Positions 9,035-18,921 of a stretch of 27,820 nucleotides of DNA are shown one piece after another (positions within the stretch are counted from its first letter, which is position 1; each line of letters opens with the position of its first letter). The position numbers and the translations under genes are program-made. The notes beneath the pieces were generated by a model that saw nothing but the letters and a program-made list of their open reading frames with translations, had not been told where the DNA came from and did not search any database. Source of the stretch: Pleurotus djamor (lineage: Eukaryota > Basidiomycota > Agaricomycetes > Agaricales > Pleurotaceae); the NCBI GenBank assembly GCA_029747585.1, contig JAPEVF010000605.1, positions 1-27,820 on the forward strand, written 5' to 3'.

Positions 9035-9512
9035 AATATAAACACGATACAAGTGCTCTCAAATGACTTGAAAAAGTGAAGTGAGTGAGGTGGTTTGGGC
9101 GACGTCGGTGCGTTGGGACAAAGTTCGATCTCTCCTATTGTCGCTCCTATACCCTCTCCTCCTCCTCGTTCTCCGTCATTTCCACTCTCTACATCGCCGT
9201 GCCCAAGCAACGGCTGTAGTAATAGACGCCCATAGTGTCCTGAAGACGTGGACCAGTCGATGACTGCCAGCGGAGAGATACCAGGGACAACGGAGAACCA
9301 AGCCAGACAATCCTCTCCTCGTCGTACCGTTATCGCTNTTCTCTCNTTTCAAGCGGNCACTTGGCCTTCTAGACTGTGGGTCCCTCGGCGCTAAGACCCT
9401 TCGCTTAGCTGCTAGCCGATATGGCATCATTCCTCNAATTTTTCTGCCCTTTTCCAAGGCCGTTTACTCGGAAACGCACGAATCCGCCTTCCTCTCCGTC
9501 TCCCTATAAATA
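9035..9512 (+). promoter_or_regulatory. Conserved promoter block of copy B
   Basis: Near-identical to the block of A, ending at TATAAATA (9505-9512). It is followed by a strongly CT-rich leader (about 9535-9610) and an ATG at 9663. Four ambiguous bases (9338, 9346, 9357, 9436) fall exactly at positions where A and C differ. Left of them the block matches A; right of them the informative sites match C. Confidence 0.6.
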
Positions 9513-9662
9513 CTGGGCCTACATTCCGTCAAAGTCATCATCATCCTCTCTCAGCTTCTCTCATCCCCTCTCATCCTCTCTCTTCTCGCCCTGTCTTCTC
9601 TCTCTTCTCTCACACTCACCCACCACTCCACTTCGCCATCGCCCTCGCTTTACCCAGCTATC

Positions 9663-10058
9663 ATGAATCCTGCTTCGTGTCATTACTCTAGTGGTAAGTC
9701 TTCATGTTCATTAGTACCACTAATATCGTTTCTAACCTCCTTTTCTCTTTACTTTGAATATAGGAATCGCAGTTTCTCCATTTCACGGCGCAACGACTAG
9801 AATCTCAATCAATCAAAGGCAAGTCAATACCTCGGATTACTGACTATGACGGTTTAATCCCTTCTATTGACAGTTATTCATTTGTTTTAATGGTAAGCTC
9901 GAGTCGTTATTGAACCTCTCAGTCCCTTTTCTGACTTTATTATTTCGCAGCCTTCAAATGTGTTTACTTTTACTGACTTTGTAGACTCAGTCCGACCATC
10001 ACGAAATGCGAAATTTGAATTGGATTTGATAACACCTTTCCTTCTAATTTTCTACTGA
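9663..10058 (+). CDS. Possible small spliced ORF in the leader of copy B
   Basis: Downstream of the TATA box at 9505, an ATG opens a frame that stays open through four exons: 9663-9693, 9764-9818, 9874-9892 and 9951-10058. It gives about 70 residues and a TGA. The second intron (9819-9873) is GC-AG. No known motif was seen. Copy A lacks the ATG and has a stop in exon 2, so the coding reading is weak; the segment may be spliced leader. More intron-like pieces follow (donors near 10071 and 10163). Confidence 0.25.
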
Positions 10059-10496
10059 CTGCTCGGTGAGTCTTTAACACTTCCTATTCATCCTCGCATA
10101 TTTGATCAATTCACTTCAGGTGTTTGCCTTCACTCAACCGAACTTCGTCGGTTCATGTTCAGGTGAGTCACTAATGTCATTTCAGCAGCTACGAAAATTT
10201 CTAATCACATTTTCAGTTCATTTCTAAATCCTTCTACTCGCCCTCATCGTCGTCGCCGGTGACGATGAGTGTTTCGGCGCTGTGGGCCACAGCGACTAGA
10301 CCAGGCACTAGGTATGTAATCAGCAATTCTTCCTCCGTCCCGTAACTTACGCAATTCCTCCCTTCGCCATTGTTCTTAAGCGAGCCGATCGATCGAGGGT
10401 TTGGAACGACGCAAGAGCTCTGGAGCCTCGTAAGTGCTTTTCCACTGTCCCTGATAATTCTAGCTCACCACGACGCTCTGGGCAGGCTCTGAAGAT

Positions 10497-11150
10497 CGGG
10501 GATGGGTATACCTACTCATCCCCATCTGCCTACACAACCTCCCGAAGCCCTGAGCATTCCAAGTGAGTGGTATTCCATGACCTCATCATTCATTTTGATA
10601 CTCACTTCAATTTGCCGGGTTTACAGCCCACTTAGCCTAACCAACGGCCTCGAATACACCTCATCCCCATCTGCCTACACCGCTCCTCCTTTTGCGACAG
10701 ATCCTCAATGGCCAGGGTTCGGCGGCCCGAAAATATTTGCTTCGCTCGATCAGTGCTCTATGAAGATCGGGGATGGGTACAACTACTCATCCCCATCTGC
10801 CTACATAACATCCCGAAGCCCTGAACATTCCAGGTGAGTGTTATTCAATGACCTCATCATTTATTTTGACACTCACTTTGATTTACCGGGTTTACAGCTC
10901 ACCAACGGCCTCGAGTATACCTCATCCCCATCTGCCTACACCTCTCCCCCCTTTGCAACTGACCATGGCTAGGGCTCGGCGGCCCGAAGAAGATCTTTGC
11001 TTTGCTCGATCGGCGCTCCTGGACTACTTCGGGTTGCCCTGAAGATTTGAGTAGCCTATGGACATGCGGGGAACAGAAGAGGATGGAGGGGTAATAGGAG
11101 CGATGGCGGCAAATGTGAGTCCATCCCAACTTGTCTCATCCCCATCTGCC
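10497..11150 (+). repeat. YSSPSAYT exon modules, copy B (5)
   Basis: Cores at about 10515, 10661, 10785, 10922 and 11135. Modules 1 and 3 begin GDGY(T/N)YSSPSAY and carry the GGGGATGGGTA / TACTCATCCCC inverted repeat. Modules 2 and 4 begin GLEYTSSPSAYT and run into a PPFAT peptide. Donors (GTGAGTG at about 10562 and 10834) and TTTACAG acceptors lie between them. A 10-base difference after the second acceptor puts module 4 out of frame. A separate element, AGTAGCCTATGGACATGCGG, recurs at about 1530, 11050 and 11218. Confidence 0.6.
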
Positions 11151-12039
11151 TACACCGCTCCTCCCTTTGCGACAGACTAACCTGCAGATCTTTGTTTCGC
11201 TCGATCGGCCGATTTGAGTAGCCTATGGACATGCGGGGAACAGAAGAAGGTAGAGGGGTAATAGGAGCGGGAGCCGTGAATTGTGAGTCCATCAAAACTT
11301 GTCTCGCACGTACACAACTTACCCCCCACACAGATTCGCTCTTCTACCCTGTCGTGAACACCGAATTAGGACGTTCCTTATATGGTGAGTAACCTTTTCT
11401 TTGCCCNAAACGGTTCTTCACAAGCTGAAACGAACAATAAAGATCTTATCAATATTTCTCCGAACGCGACTCTAATACACAGCTAACCGCAACCATACCC
11501 ACTTATTCCCACCCCAATACATCGTCCAGGACCGAGTTTGCGAAGGGTATCATCTTGATCTCAGCCTCCCAGCCCTTCCCGACGTCCTTGGTCCGTAACG
11601 CNAAATGCTCCTTCCGGATAACTTCCCAGCGCTACACAATCGAGGTACAGCCTAAATAAAGCATGTGTGAGTCATCNCCAACTTGTTTCAATGACCCTTA
11701 CTCACGNATGGATGATCTTTGCACATTTTTCGCTNTCCCCGCAATCTAGTCATTTCNTNNATGAAATCTTGATNGATCNATGGNCTNTGGNTATTANCCG
11801 AGAGGTAAGTNNTATATCTATCAGATTGCGAGGTTAGGAAGNGCTGACACAAGTATCGAAGGAGTTATGCATGACTTACCGCCTGGACGATCNCAAAATC
11901 GTNANTACACGATNCANTCCGTGTCNCTGNCCCTAGNNANNTATNNANNCTCCCATGTTACTGACANNAATCGNTACCCAGNANNNNNGAGTTTANGAAG
12001 GGCTACGACCCATATTNGCCATTCCCTCCGAGTCCGGCT
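11151..12039 (+). other. Low-quality stretch of copy B without a readable gene
   Basis: Includes one more copy of the AGTAGCCTATGGACATGCGG element, exon/intron-like pieces (donor at about 11380, CCGAGTTTGCGAAGGG near 11530) and dozens of ambiguous bases from 11580 onward. The layout follows copy A (about 1600-2580), but no frame can be followed. Confidence 0.4.
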
Positions 12040-13162
12040 TCCTCATGACGATTNTTTCAAACCCGGTTAAATCCGTTCCGAACGCTGTCCAAGCGATCTA
12101 TGACGCAAATAGACTGATATGTAAGTGANTCCCTGTTCGTTGCATGTCTGGTTACTCACTNATTCTCGNTTTTCCGTTTTCTTGCACATAGACGAAATTC
12201 CGGCATATCTCCCCCCACATTCACCCGGTCACGATGCGGCTAGTGGTTCCTTGATGGTACGTGATGTCGTTACTATGGCCCGAGGTGACGAAACGCTGAC
12301 ATGTCATTCTGAAATTCTTCCAGTTACTGCCTTGGGTGGCCGGCACGTCACAAAAACACGAATACACAACGTACCTCTAATTCGAAGCTTCCAAAAACTA
12401 TACAGCCGAGCTCGTAACCACTCAGGCCATCTGTGACGACGTTTTCAAAGGGCTAGGGTCGATTTTCGAAAATTCGTCCATGAAATCGCCTCTTGATGAC
12501 GAATTTTCAAACACGTCCGAGGACGTTGCGGGTGGTGTGGAATCGATCTGTAGTGTGTATCAAACGATTTGTGAGTGTTCTACACGCAATAGAACGGCTG
12601 GATGCTTACTAATTCTCGATTTTCTCGATTTTCACCTCATCTAGACCCTTGGATATCTCCATCCCAGGTCTATGAGACCGTCTGCGGAGGACAGGACTCT
12701 GAAGGTACGTGATAGACCTATATTCAACACAATTAACAAAATACTGACATCAGAATTACACTCGTGATAGATGAATTACCTCCAGAGTGCCGAAAAATCG
12801 AAAATCGGTTTCCTGGTCAAAACAGACGATACGCTGACCCACCAATATGGTACGCCCGAGTTAATACACCACATGCGTGAGTGGTCGCAAGTTTCTATGA
12901 CGCTGGGAGCTGATTTGAGCATTTTGGGTGTTTAGCCGTTGCTCGTCGGATTTCGCGTTTTTGGGGCGGGATCTTGATGGAATGACAGGGAAGCTGGTCT
13001 CCCTTGACCGTACGTCATCCCTGCATCTTGTAGTATCGTTCTGGAAGCACTGATGCTGATAAAGAAGGTGTGAGCAAGACATCTCTCCGTCACCGATCAC
13101 ATAAACTCGAATATTGGACGCACCATCATACGCGCGTCCGAGCCAAGTGGACCACCGAGTTT
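12040..13162 (+). pseudogene. Degenerate multi-exon gene of unknown function, copy B
   Basis: Homologue of the gene at 2583-3872 in A. Exons: about 12040-12120, 12192-12256, 12324-12570, 12645-12704, 12771-12876, 12936-13009 and 13068-13162. All donor/acceptor phases agree, and about 240 codons read through with one stop (TAA near 12376, where A has TGG). Where A has stops, B has sense codons. Replacements are often conservative (for example ENSSMKS is unchanged and EFSNTPED becomes EFSNTSED). The peptide is acidic and aromatic in the middle and basic toward the end. The upstream part lies in a stretch full of ambiguous bases, so the true start cannot be placed. Further exon-like pieces follow at about 13246-13319 and 13384-13450 but their frame is unclear. 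Confidence 0.6.
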
Positions 13163-14095
13163 GTACGTCATCCACCCCTCTTGTACCGAGTTTGCGAAAG
13201 GCTAGTGCTTGATTTGGACGAATCGTCCTGATTATCCTTCATAGACGAAAATGCCGAAATTGCAGAAAACGTATCAGGGACGCCGTAGAGACGATGAATG
13301 GTCTATGCTGATGATATGTGAGTTATTTTCCAAGTCTGAGATGGGGGTTTCACGCACCTATATTGACATTTGAGGTTTACCTCCCCCAGGTCCCCCCATG
13401 CTCGATACCTCGATGGCCACGCTGCAGGGCCGGAAGCGATCAATATCCACTTGAAGGTATGTTGTTCATGTATGATCTGCTACGTTCCCGAGGCCCTGAG
13501 ATTGGTTTGTCAGAGTTTACCCATGTCCTACCCCGGGACTGGGCACTTTCAGAATCACTCTAGGACACGAAAATAGCGATGGAAAAAGATGTATTGGTGG
13601 TATATAAAACATGTGTGAGTAGTCTTAATCATGGCAGACGCCATCTAGTACCGTTTAAGCAAGAACTTACCAACCTGCTCCCACCCAGCACAGATCCCTC
13701 CGTATCTCATGCGCAACGCAACGCCGCCGTCCAGCAACGATACCCACATGGAGCTACGAGTGCGGGGTATCCCTGGACGAGTTTGCGAAAGGGATGCTTG
13801 AGTATTGGGTGAGTCGTCTTGAATTTGGCTTCGGCGGCGAAAGTTGAGAAAAATCGAATTTTTTCGGTTTTTCTTGCGCAGGAAAGTCTTTGTTTCGATT
13901 GCAGATGGTGAGTAGGACCTTGCTTGGTTCGTGTATGTTGGTCATGAAGGGGCGGTGAGGCGATCGGCGATGAGGGAGATGGTTGGTTGGGGCTCGGATG
14001 TGACTTGAATCAAGAAGGGAAGGGTTGTTTGTGGTTCGTATAGCACGTCTAGATGTAAAGTAAGCTATAGCCAGTTGAATAATGATGTATAAAAC
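13163..14095 (+). other. Decayed downstream exons, copy B
   Basis: Begins with an intron carrying GAGTTTGCGAAAGGCT (near 13190). Exon-like segments at 13246-13318, 13384-13450 and 13498 onward are separated by GTGAGT/GTATGT donors. Another GAGTTTGCGAAAGGG core lies near 13780. From about 13900 the sequence becomes G-rich and resembles the same part of A. No complete gene is supported. Confidence 0.35.
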
Positions 14096-14135
14096 TCACC
14101 ATATGCAATAGAAACGATTTCGCGAGCCCAAGATC

Positions 14136-14696
14136 TCATCTATGCCGCCAAAAACACCAAAAGGATCGAAGCGAGCGGACGGGATGAGCAGCAAATGCTC
14201 GGGTTTGATGGAGGGAGGGAGGAGAGATGTGAGGTTGATGGAGTCTAGGTGTTGCGGGGTGATAGCATAGAGGGAGGATTGCATGTGGATGGCAAGTGGA
14301 CGTTGTATGCTTGCGCGAGCATTGCTTGCCGGGCTGGATGTGGAGAGGTTGGCTGGCTCTGACTTGCTGGAAGGGATGCAGAGCGGGGAAGGGAGAGAGG
14401 TGGAATTGGGTGGCGGTGCGCGAGAGGGATGGAAATGCGAGGTGTTGGTGGTGGTGGTTGTGGTCGAAAAAGTGGGATGGAGGGGAAAACAAGCGTTGTG
14501 TCGAGTGTTGGGAATTACCAAAAATGGATTTTGGAGGGGAGTTGAGGGTGTCGGTTGCAGGAGTTTGTGGGGCGTTGTGAGTACTTGGATGCTTGTCACC
14601 GTTGAGGACGTCGGCAGTGCAGTCAGTGGACTCGACGACGGATGGCTTCCCACAGCCAATGACCCCAGGACCGCAACGCATCTGGACCCTGATCAA
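14136..14696 (-). other. Ser/Pro/His-rich minus-strand frame, copy B
   Basis: Counterpart of 5134-5511: FGNSQH, STQR and a HHHQHLAFP segment align in frame with A. The compositional bias and an overlapping open frame in another register make a real protein doubtful. The shared part ends at about 14540, where the copy-specific central segment starts. Confidence 0.2.
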
Positions 14697-14861
14697 ACAC
14701 CGCCACTACCCAATGCGCGACAAAAAGCCATGCCCTCATCACCGTTTGCTTCACAACCTTCATCTTCTCCCTTTCTTCTTTTTCTTTTTTCGACTGTTCA
14801 TCTGTCTCTTCCCGACACTTCCTTTCGTCGACCATCGACTTTTCGACGACCACTTTGAGCC
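14541..14861 (+). promoter_or_regulatory. Probable own promoter of the protease fragment
   Basis: This stretch has no counterpart in A. The last 100 bp before the ATG are strongly pyrimidine-rich (about 14755-14830), as in many basidiomycete promoters. No clear TATA box was seen. It suggests the captured piece brought its upstream region with it. Confidence 0.35.
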
Positions 14862-16065
14862 ATGCGATTTCACCACCTCTGCGTCGCAGCGCTCAGCTCG
14901 CTTGCCGTGGTCGACGTTGCTGATGCCATCAAATTGACGATTCACGGGAGGCGAGAGGCTAAGCCGACGAACAATGCGGTTTCCCTTCGTCGACGGGGGA
15001 ATGTCTCAGGAAGTTCACCGCTGGTAAACCATGGCGACGTTAGCTACTACACCAATATCACGTTGGGCGGAGCCGAGTTCACTTGTCTTATTGACACTGG
15101 GAGGTGAGTTCACTGCAGTCTTCGGTGGATGTTTGAACCGGTGCTGATGGTCTCTTGCAGCACGGATTTATGGGTTGCGGGCACCGTCCCTAACGCGCGC
15201 GATCTAGGGAAGACCAGTGGAGTTAACTATGCCGTTGGCTCGGTGCGAGGTTCGCACTCTTTACTCGCTGCGATGACCTGCATCGTCTGACCTCGTAAGT
15301 TTATAGGCCCCATCAAGACCGCCGCNCTTGACTTTGCTGGTTATACGGTACCAGATCAAGCATTTCGTGCGTTCTACCTACTATTAAAATCCCCCTTCAT
15401 TTTCTTAACCTTCTGTACAGTTGAGATCGTTCCCGGCGAAGAGCCAGAAGGCACTGGTCTGATCGGTCTTGGTCCGAACAGCGGTTCGAACATCTTCAAA
15501 GCTCTCAATAGCTCTGCCGGGCATGCTGTCCTCGATCGCATCTTCACTCAGAACACATCGACGCCCAACTACCTGACGGTGCTTCTAGGCCGCTCAGAAG
15601 GTCGGTTATCACCTTGATTGCGTTATGCGCGCTCTTTTCTTACTTAGCGGCTGATAGACCCGACGGATATGTTCCCTGGCGACCTGACGATTGGGAGTAT
15701 CCTGGAGGGTTACGAGAACATCACTTCACAACCGAANCTCAAGGTCACGGATGTACCCATTTGGGANGTCGGCGATCAACATTTCCAGTTGTTGTTGGAT
15801 AAGGACGGTATTATTGGGCCGAATGGTCAAGCTGTCAAGGTCAAAACGGCTGTGGATGAGACGAAGGACAAGAGACAGGTCACNGCAGTCATTGATACTG
15901 GATTCAGTTTGAGTCAAGTACCCAAGTACGTTTTCTTTNGTTACGAATGGAGGATTTATTGTAGATTGGTCGCGGATGCCTTTTACTCTGGATTTGCTGG
16001 TGCCGAGCGGGCGTTGGTACATACTATCTGTACTGTAGTGTGTGGCGAATACATTTTGTTTGTCG
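14862..16065 (+). pseudogene. Secreted A1 (pepsin-like) aspartic protease, 3'-truncated
   Basis: The ATG at 14862 follows a CT-rich leader. Exons 14862-15103, 15161-15249, 15307-15366, 15421-15600, 15658-15925 and 15965 to about 16065 join in frame with GT-AG introns of 39-57 bp. Residues 1-22 look like a signal peptide, followed by a short basic propeptide (RRR near 44). The first catalytic motif DTGSTDLWV begins at residue 78, split by intron 1. The second, AVIDTGFS, is encoded at about 15888-15911. After it comes QVPK, then a DAFYSGFAGA stretch matching the usual pattern downstream of the second Asp. Family members continue for roughly another 120-150 residues; here the frame runs into the shared repeat arm at about 16066. 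A few ambiguous bases (15326, 15737, 15767 and others) do not break the frame. It is a captured 5' part of a host gene and unlikely to give an active enzyme. Confidence 0.85.
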
Positions 16066-16184
16066 GCCCCTTTGAGTTGTGCAGGAGAGATTCCCACGGA
16101 TTTACTTCCTCGTTTGTGCGTGAGTTGTGCTGTGTTTTTGTGAAAACGAAATTCGTAGGTTTCTGATAGGTCCGTAGCGCTCAT
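16066..16184 (-). pseudogene. Orphan start region of the leftward gene, copy B
   Basis: ATG at 16184 on the minus strand. About 34 codons (MSATDLSET, then F.FHK.TAQL and RGSKSV) match residues 1-34 of the EEP protein of A. After a shared GGGGCC the similarity stops and the sequence is the antisense of the protease fragment, so no EEP domain follows. It shows that this start peptide belongs to the repeat arm. Confidence 0.65.
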
Positions 16185-16368
16185 CCCCTTTTCATTGGAG
16201 GAGAGACCAGCAGCATGCCGGCCTCTCCGTGAGCTATCTAAGTACATGCAGGTAGACTACGAGGTGAGAATAGAGTACATGATGGCGAGAGTACAGGATG
16301 GCGAAGCACAACGACAGCATAACGAAGGGGAGGGGAATGGACTGGTAAAAAGTGAGTCTGGATACCCT

Positions 16369-16381
16369 CCTTATATACACC
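16369..16381 (-). promoter_or_regulatory. Leftward TATA box, copy B
   Basis: GGTGTATATAAGG on the minus strand, about 185 bp before the ATG at 16184; equal to 7182-7194 in A. In B it would drive only the orphan start peptide and antisense of the protease. Confidence 0.55.
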
Positions 16382-16384
16382 ATG

Positions 16385-16780
16385 CCACGTCAGGCCAAGA
16401 CTCGCGCACAGACCTCCCCTAGCCCTACCACTCTCTCTCCGTCACCCGAGTCACTCCCGGCTCCACACATTCTCTTACGTGTCCTGATAAAATTTTCTTT
16501 GCCCCTCAATATACGAAAAGGTCGAGTCCGTTGGCCTAGATTTCCAAGAAAAATAGGTTTATTTTCACTACGCCGTCGTTTCACCCATGTTCGAAAAAAG
16601 GGACCAGCCCCAAGTAATATTATCTCGCAAAACACAAAACAAAGTCTACTACCCTACGTAAAGCTATCAAGTGAGCCTCAACATCCTTTGAATTCATTCC
16701 GTGTGTAATCCATCGAAACGGCGTCGTTCCGAGAGTGAGGGATGTCCCGGCCATCAATACTGCCATGTTCCGAGAGTGAG
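16385..16780. other. Spacer with the end of the leftward array, copy B
   Basis: The frame of the last array repeat stays open on the minus strand to a TGA at about 16678, passing one more degenerate repeat. The rest has no supported gene. Confidence 0.35.
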
Positions 16781-16781
16781 A

Positions 16782-17512
16782 CGAAGAAATGAACTCGTTC
16801 CATACAGACATTGTTGTTGACGCTGCGAGGATGAAGGCGAGAGAGTGGGAGATGGCGAGGAAGCAGGAGGAGGGATTTACCGAAACCACGATAAAATGGA
16901 CTCGATCCATATATACATCGTCGTTTCGGCTCTGGTGGAGGAGGTAAACCTGTAGCTTGAGGAGAACGGAGAAGCCGAAACAGAAAACGAGAAGAAACGC
17001 GAAAGAGACGTACCGAAACCCCAATAAAATGGAGCCGATTCATATATACATCATCGTTCCGTCTTGAAGCAAAGCCATAGAGTTGATAAACGAGAGACTC
17101 ACAGAAGGACCAATAAAATGGACTCGATCCATACAGACATCATTGTCTCGGCACCCCTACGTTGATGAACGCGGCCGTACCTCGAGAGAAGTTTGAACAG
17201 GAAAACAAAAGGAAAAACAAGAGAGACGTACCGAAACTCCGATAAAATGGAGCCGATCCATACATACATCGTTGTTTCGGCTGCTTGCGTGGCTCGAAAA
17301 GCGAAGGACTAGCTTCAGAGAGATTGGTTAGCACAAATGGAGGAGAAAAAGACGGAAACTGCTTACAAAAACCCTGATAAAATGGACACGATCCATATAT
17401 ACATCGTCGTTCCGGGCATCGCGCTTTGCATGCGTGTACTTGAGGGAGAATCCGTCTCGAGAGTCGCGATACCGATAAAATGAAGCATTTCTATACATAT
17501 ATCATCTTTTAG
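16782..17512 (-). repeat. Hairpin-exon array, copy B (7 repeats)
   Basis: Repeats at about 16782, 16880, 17013, 17101, 17231, 17368 and 17471. On the minus strand the consensus peptide is (V)(Y/C)MDR(V/L)HFIGVS, open in all seven in that one register although the other registers contain stops in some. Best RNA fold: at 16880-16930, CCGAAAC pairs with GTTTCGG, ACGAT with ATCGT and ATGGA with TCCAT. Donors follow the repeat directly: GTAAAT (16880), GTACGT (17013 and 17231), GTGAGT (17101), GTAAGC (17368). Three exons (81, 54 and 69 bases, with cores at 17231, 17101 and 16880) start and end in phase 0; the exon at 17013 does not join in frame. Intervening introns are 40-65 bp. Confidence 0.6.
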
Positions 17513-17646
17513 CGATGGAAAAAGCAGGAAAGAGACCGACTCACCATTCTCAAGTGCGCCGGCTTGAAAACGAGGGAATTTTAGTTTGCGAGGACATGTT
17601 GTCGCGCCGTCTTAACTCGGAGACTTCCAAAAATTGGTTTCCGTCG

Positions 17647-17653
17647 TTTTATA
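17647..17653 (-). promoter_or_regulatory. Leftward TATA box of the exon array, copy B
   Basis: TATAAAA on the minus strand in CCCAGATAGGTG-TATAAAA-CGACG, the same context as 8575-8581. Both the box and its flank are conserved while nearby sequence differs. Confidence 0.55.
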
Positions 17654-18137
17654 CACCTATCTGGGTAGGAAGAAAGCTTCTACAGGTCTAGAAAAAAACA
17701 GAACGTGAGAATGGAGACTCGCTGAGCGTCACGAAAATCAACTCACCAAAGTCCAGCCCGGAGTGCACCCGACACTAGAACTCAGGAAAGAGCCGTTAAA
17801 TCGGATTGGTAGAGGTTGCAGACCCTCGAATGCGGTTCCAGACAAGAGAGATGATGAGAAGGGGTGGTCGAGCGAGTTCGTGGGGGTGAGAAAAATGGAA
17901 AAATGACTTTCCAAGCGTCGAGGACGTCTGGAACGGTTGAAATGATGGCGAGTACCATCGACGAGGGGTCTAATGGAGAGGCGAGTGGAAGGACGGCGTG
18001 GAACGGTGGTGAGGGAGAAAGAGTGTTGTAACTCCGATTCAGGTAACGGCGCTTCACTTGGGTCTCAGGGGCCGGGCAAGTTACCGACCGTCAAAAATTC
18101 AAAAAAACATTGCTATGCCCACATAGTTGATTTTCTA
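17654..18137 (-). other. Right end of copy B
   Basis: Counterpart of 8582-9034. The leftward donor GGTAAGT of A is GGAAAGTC here. An open frame at 17782-18057 on the minus strand exists only because that intron is not removed; it is not taken as a gene. Confidence 0.3.
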
Positions 18138-18616
18138 AAAATGAATACGATACAAGTACTCTCAAATGACTCGAAAAAATGAAGTGAGTGAGGTGGTTTG
18201 GGTGTGGTGGGCAAGTTGGGGCGAAGTTCGATCTCTCCTATCGCCGCTCCTATACATACTCCTCCTCATCGTTCTCCGTCATTTCCACTCTCTACCTCGC
18301 CGTGCCCAGACAAATGGCCCACTAATAGACGCCCATAGTGTAGCCAATACGTGGACCAGTCGACGAGTGCCAGCGGAGAGATAACAGGGACAACGGAGAA
18401 CCAAGCCAGAGAATCCCCTCCTCGTCGTACCGTTATCGCTGTTCTCTCATTTCAAGCGGACACTTGGCCTTCTAGACTGTGGGTCCCTCGGCGCTAAGAC
18501 CCTTCGCTTAGCTGCTAGCCGATATGGCATCATTCCTCAAATTTTTCTGCCCTTTTCCAAGGCCGTTTACTCGGAAACGCACGAATCCGCCTTCCTCTCC
18601 GTCTCCCTATAAATAC
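18138..18616 (+). repeat. Tandem unit, copy C, truncated
   Basis: Third copy, only the promoter block. The first ~190 bp differ from A and B at many sites. From about 18380 to the TATA box it is nearly identical to them. Similarity stops at CTATAAATA (18607-18615), where a degenerate AGTAACT-type repeat begins. This is the same place where A and B begin to diverge from each other. Confidence 0.85.
18607..18615 (+). promoter_or_regulatory. TATA box of truncated copy C
   Basis: CTATAAATA in the same context as at 471 and 9504. The transcribed part of the unit is missing; the bases right after it belong to the AGTAACT-type repeat. If the promoter still works it would fire into that repeat and the gypsy frame beyond. 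Confidence 0.5.
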
Positions 18617-18921
18617 TTACATGGCTTACAGTAACTGTAAATAAATGGCTTTAAAGTTACTGCAAGATTCTGTTAGGTTGAAACATTGCTTAAAGTAACT
18701 ATAAGAGGAGCTGTTGAAAGTAACTACAGAGATTTTGTTACCTCACAGTAGCTCCCAGTAAATGGTCTATTTAGGGCTCCCAGTAACTATATATTCAAAG
18801 GCTCATAGTCACTATTAACAACTCTGTGGTTTACAGTCATACTCTTTTTTTTAGTTGTTTAGAGTGACTTTAAGCATTTCCATGAGTACATGGCTTAAAA
18901 CGACTACGTTTTTTNGCACTT
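18617..18921 (+). repeat. Degenerate AGTAACT-type tandem repeat
   Basis: About eleven loose copies of a GGCTTAAAGTAACTAT-like motif, spaced 15-45 bp (examples near 18622, 18645, 18688, 18720, 18758, 18780, 18870 and 18930). AT-rich. It starts right after the TATA box of copy C and runs into the first codons of the gypsy frame (TTTAAAGTAACTATT at about 18928). Confidence 0.6.

Larger units (their letters stand above)
9035..18137 (+). repeat. Tandem ~9 kb unit, copy B
   Basis: Second copy, about 9.1 kb. It follows A without a spacer and is followed by copy C. The sequence before each junction is homologous: around 8850-9030 and 17945-18135 both carry a GGTAACGGCGCTTC stretch and a GGGTCTCAGGGGCCGGGC stretch. 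Its central segment (about 14541-16065) is unrelated to that of A. It contains many ambiguous bases, densest at 11580-12170. Confidence 0.85.

Noticed and set aside
14283..14858. 191-residue plus-strand Gly/Val-rich frame
   Set aside because: Composition-driven (GGTGGTGG runs), spans the A/B break and overlaps the protease leader.
16782..17512. CRISPR-like regular spacing
   Set aside because: The repeats are diverged, the spacers are uneven introns with splice signals, and the context is eukaryotic.
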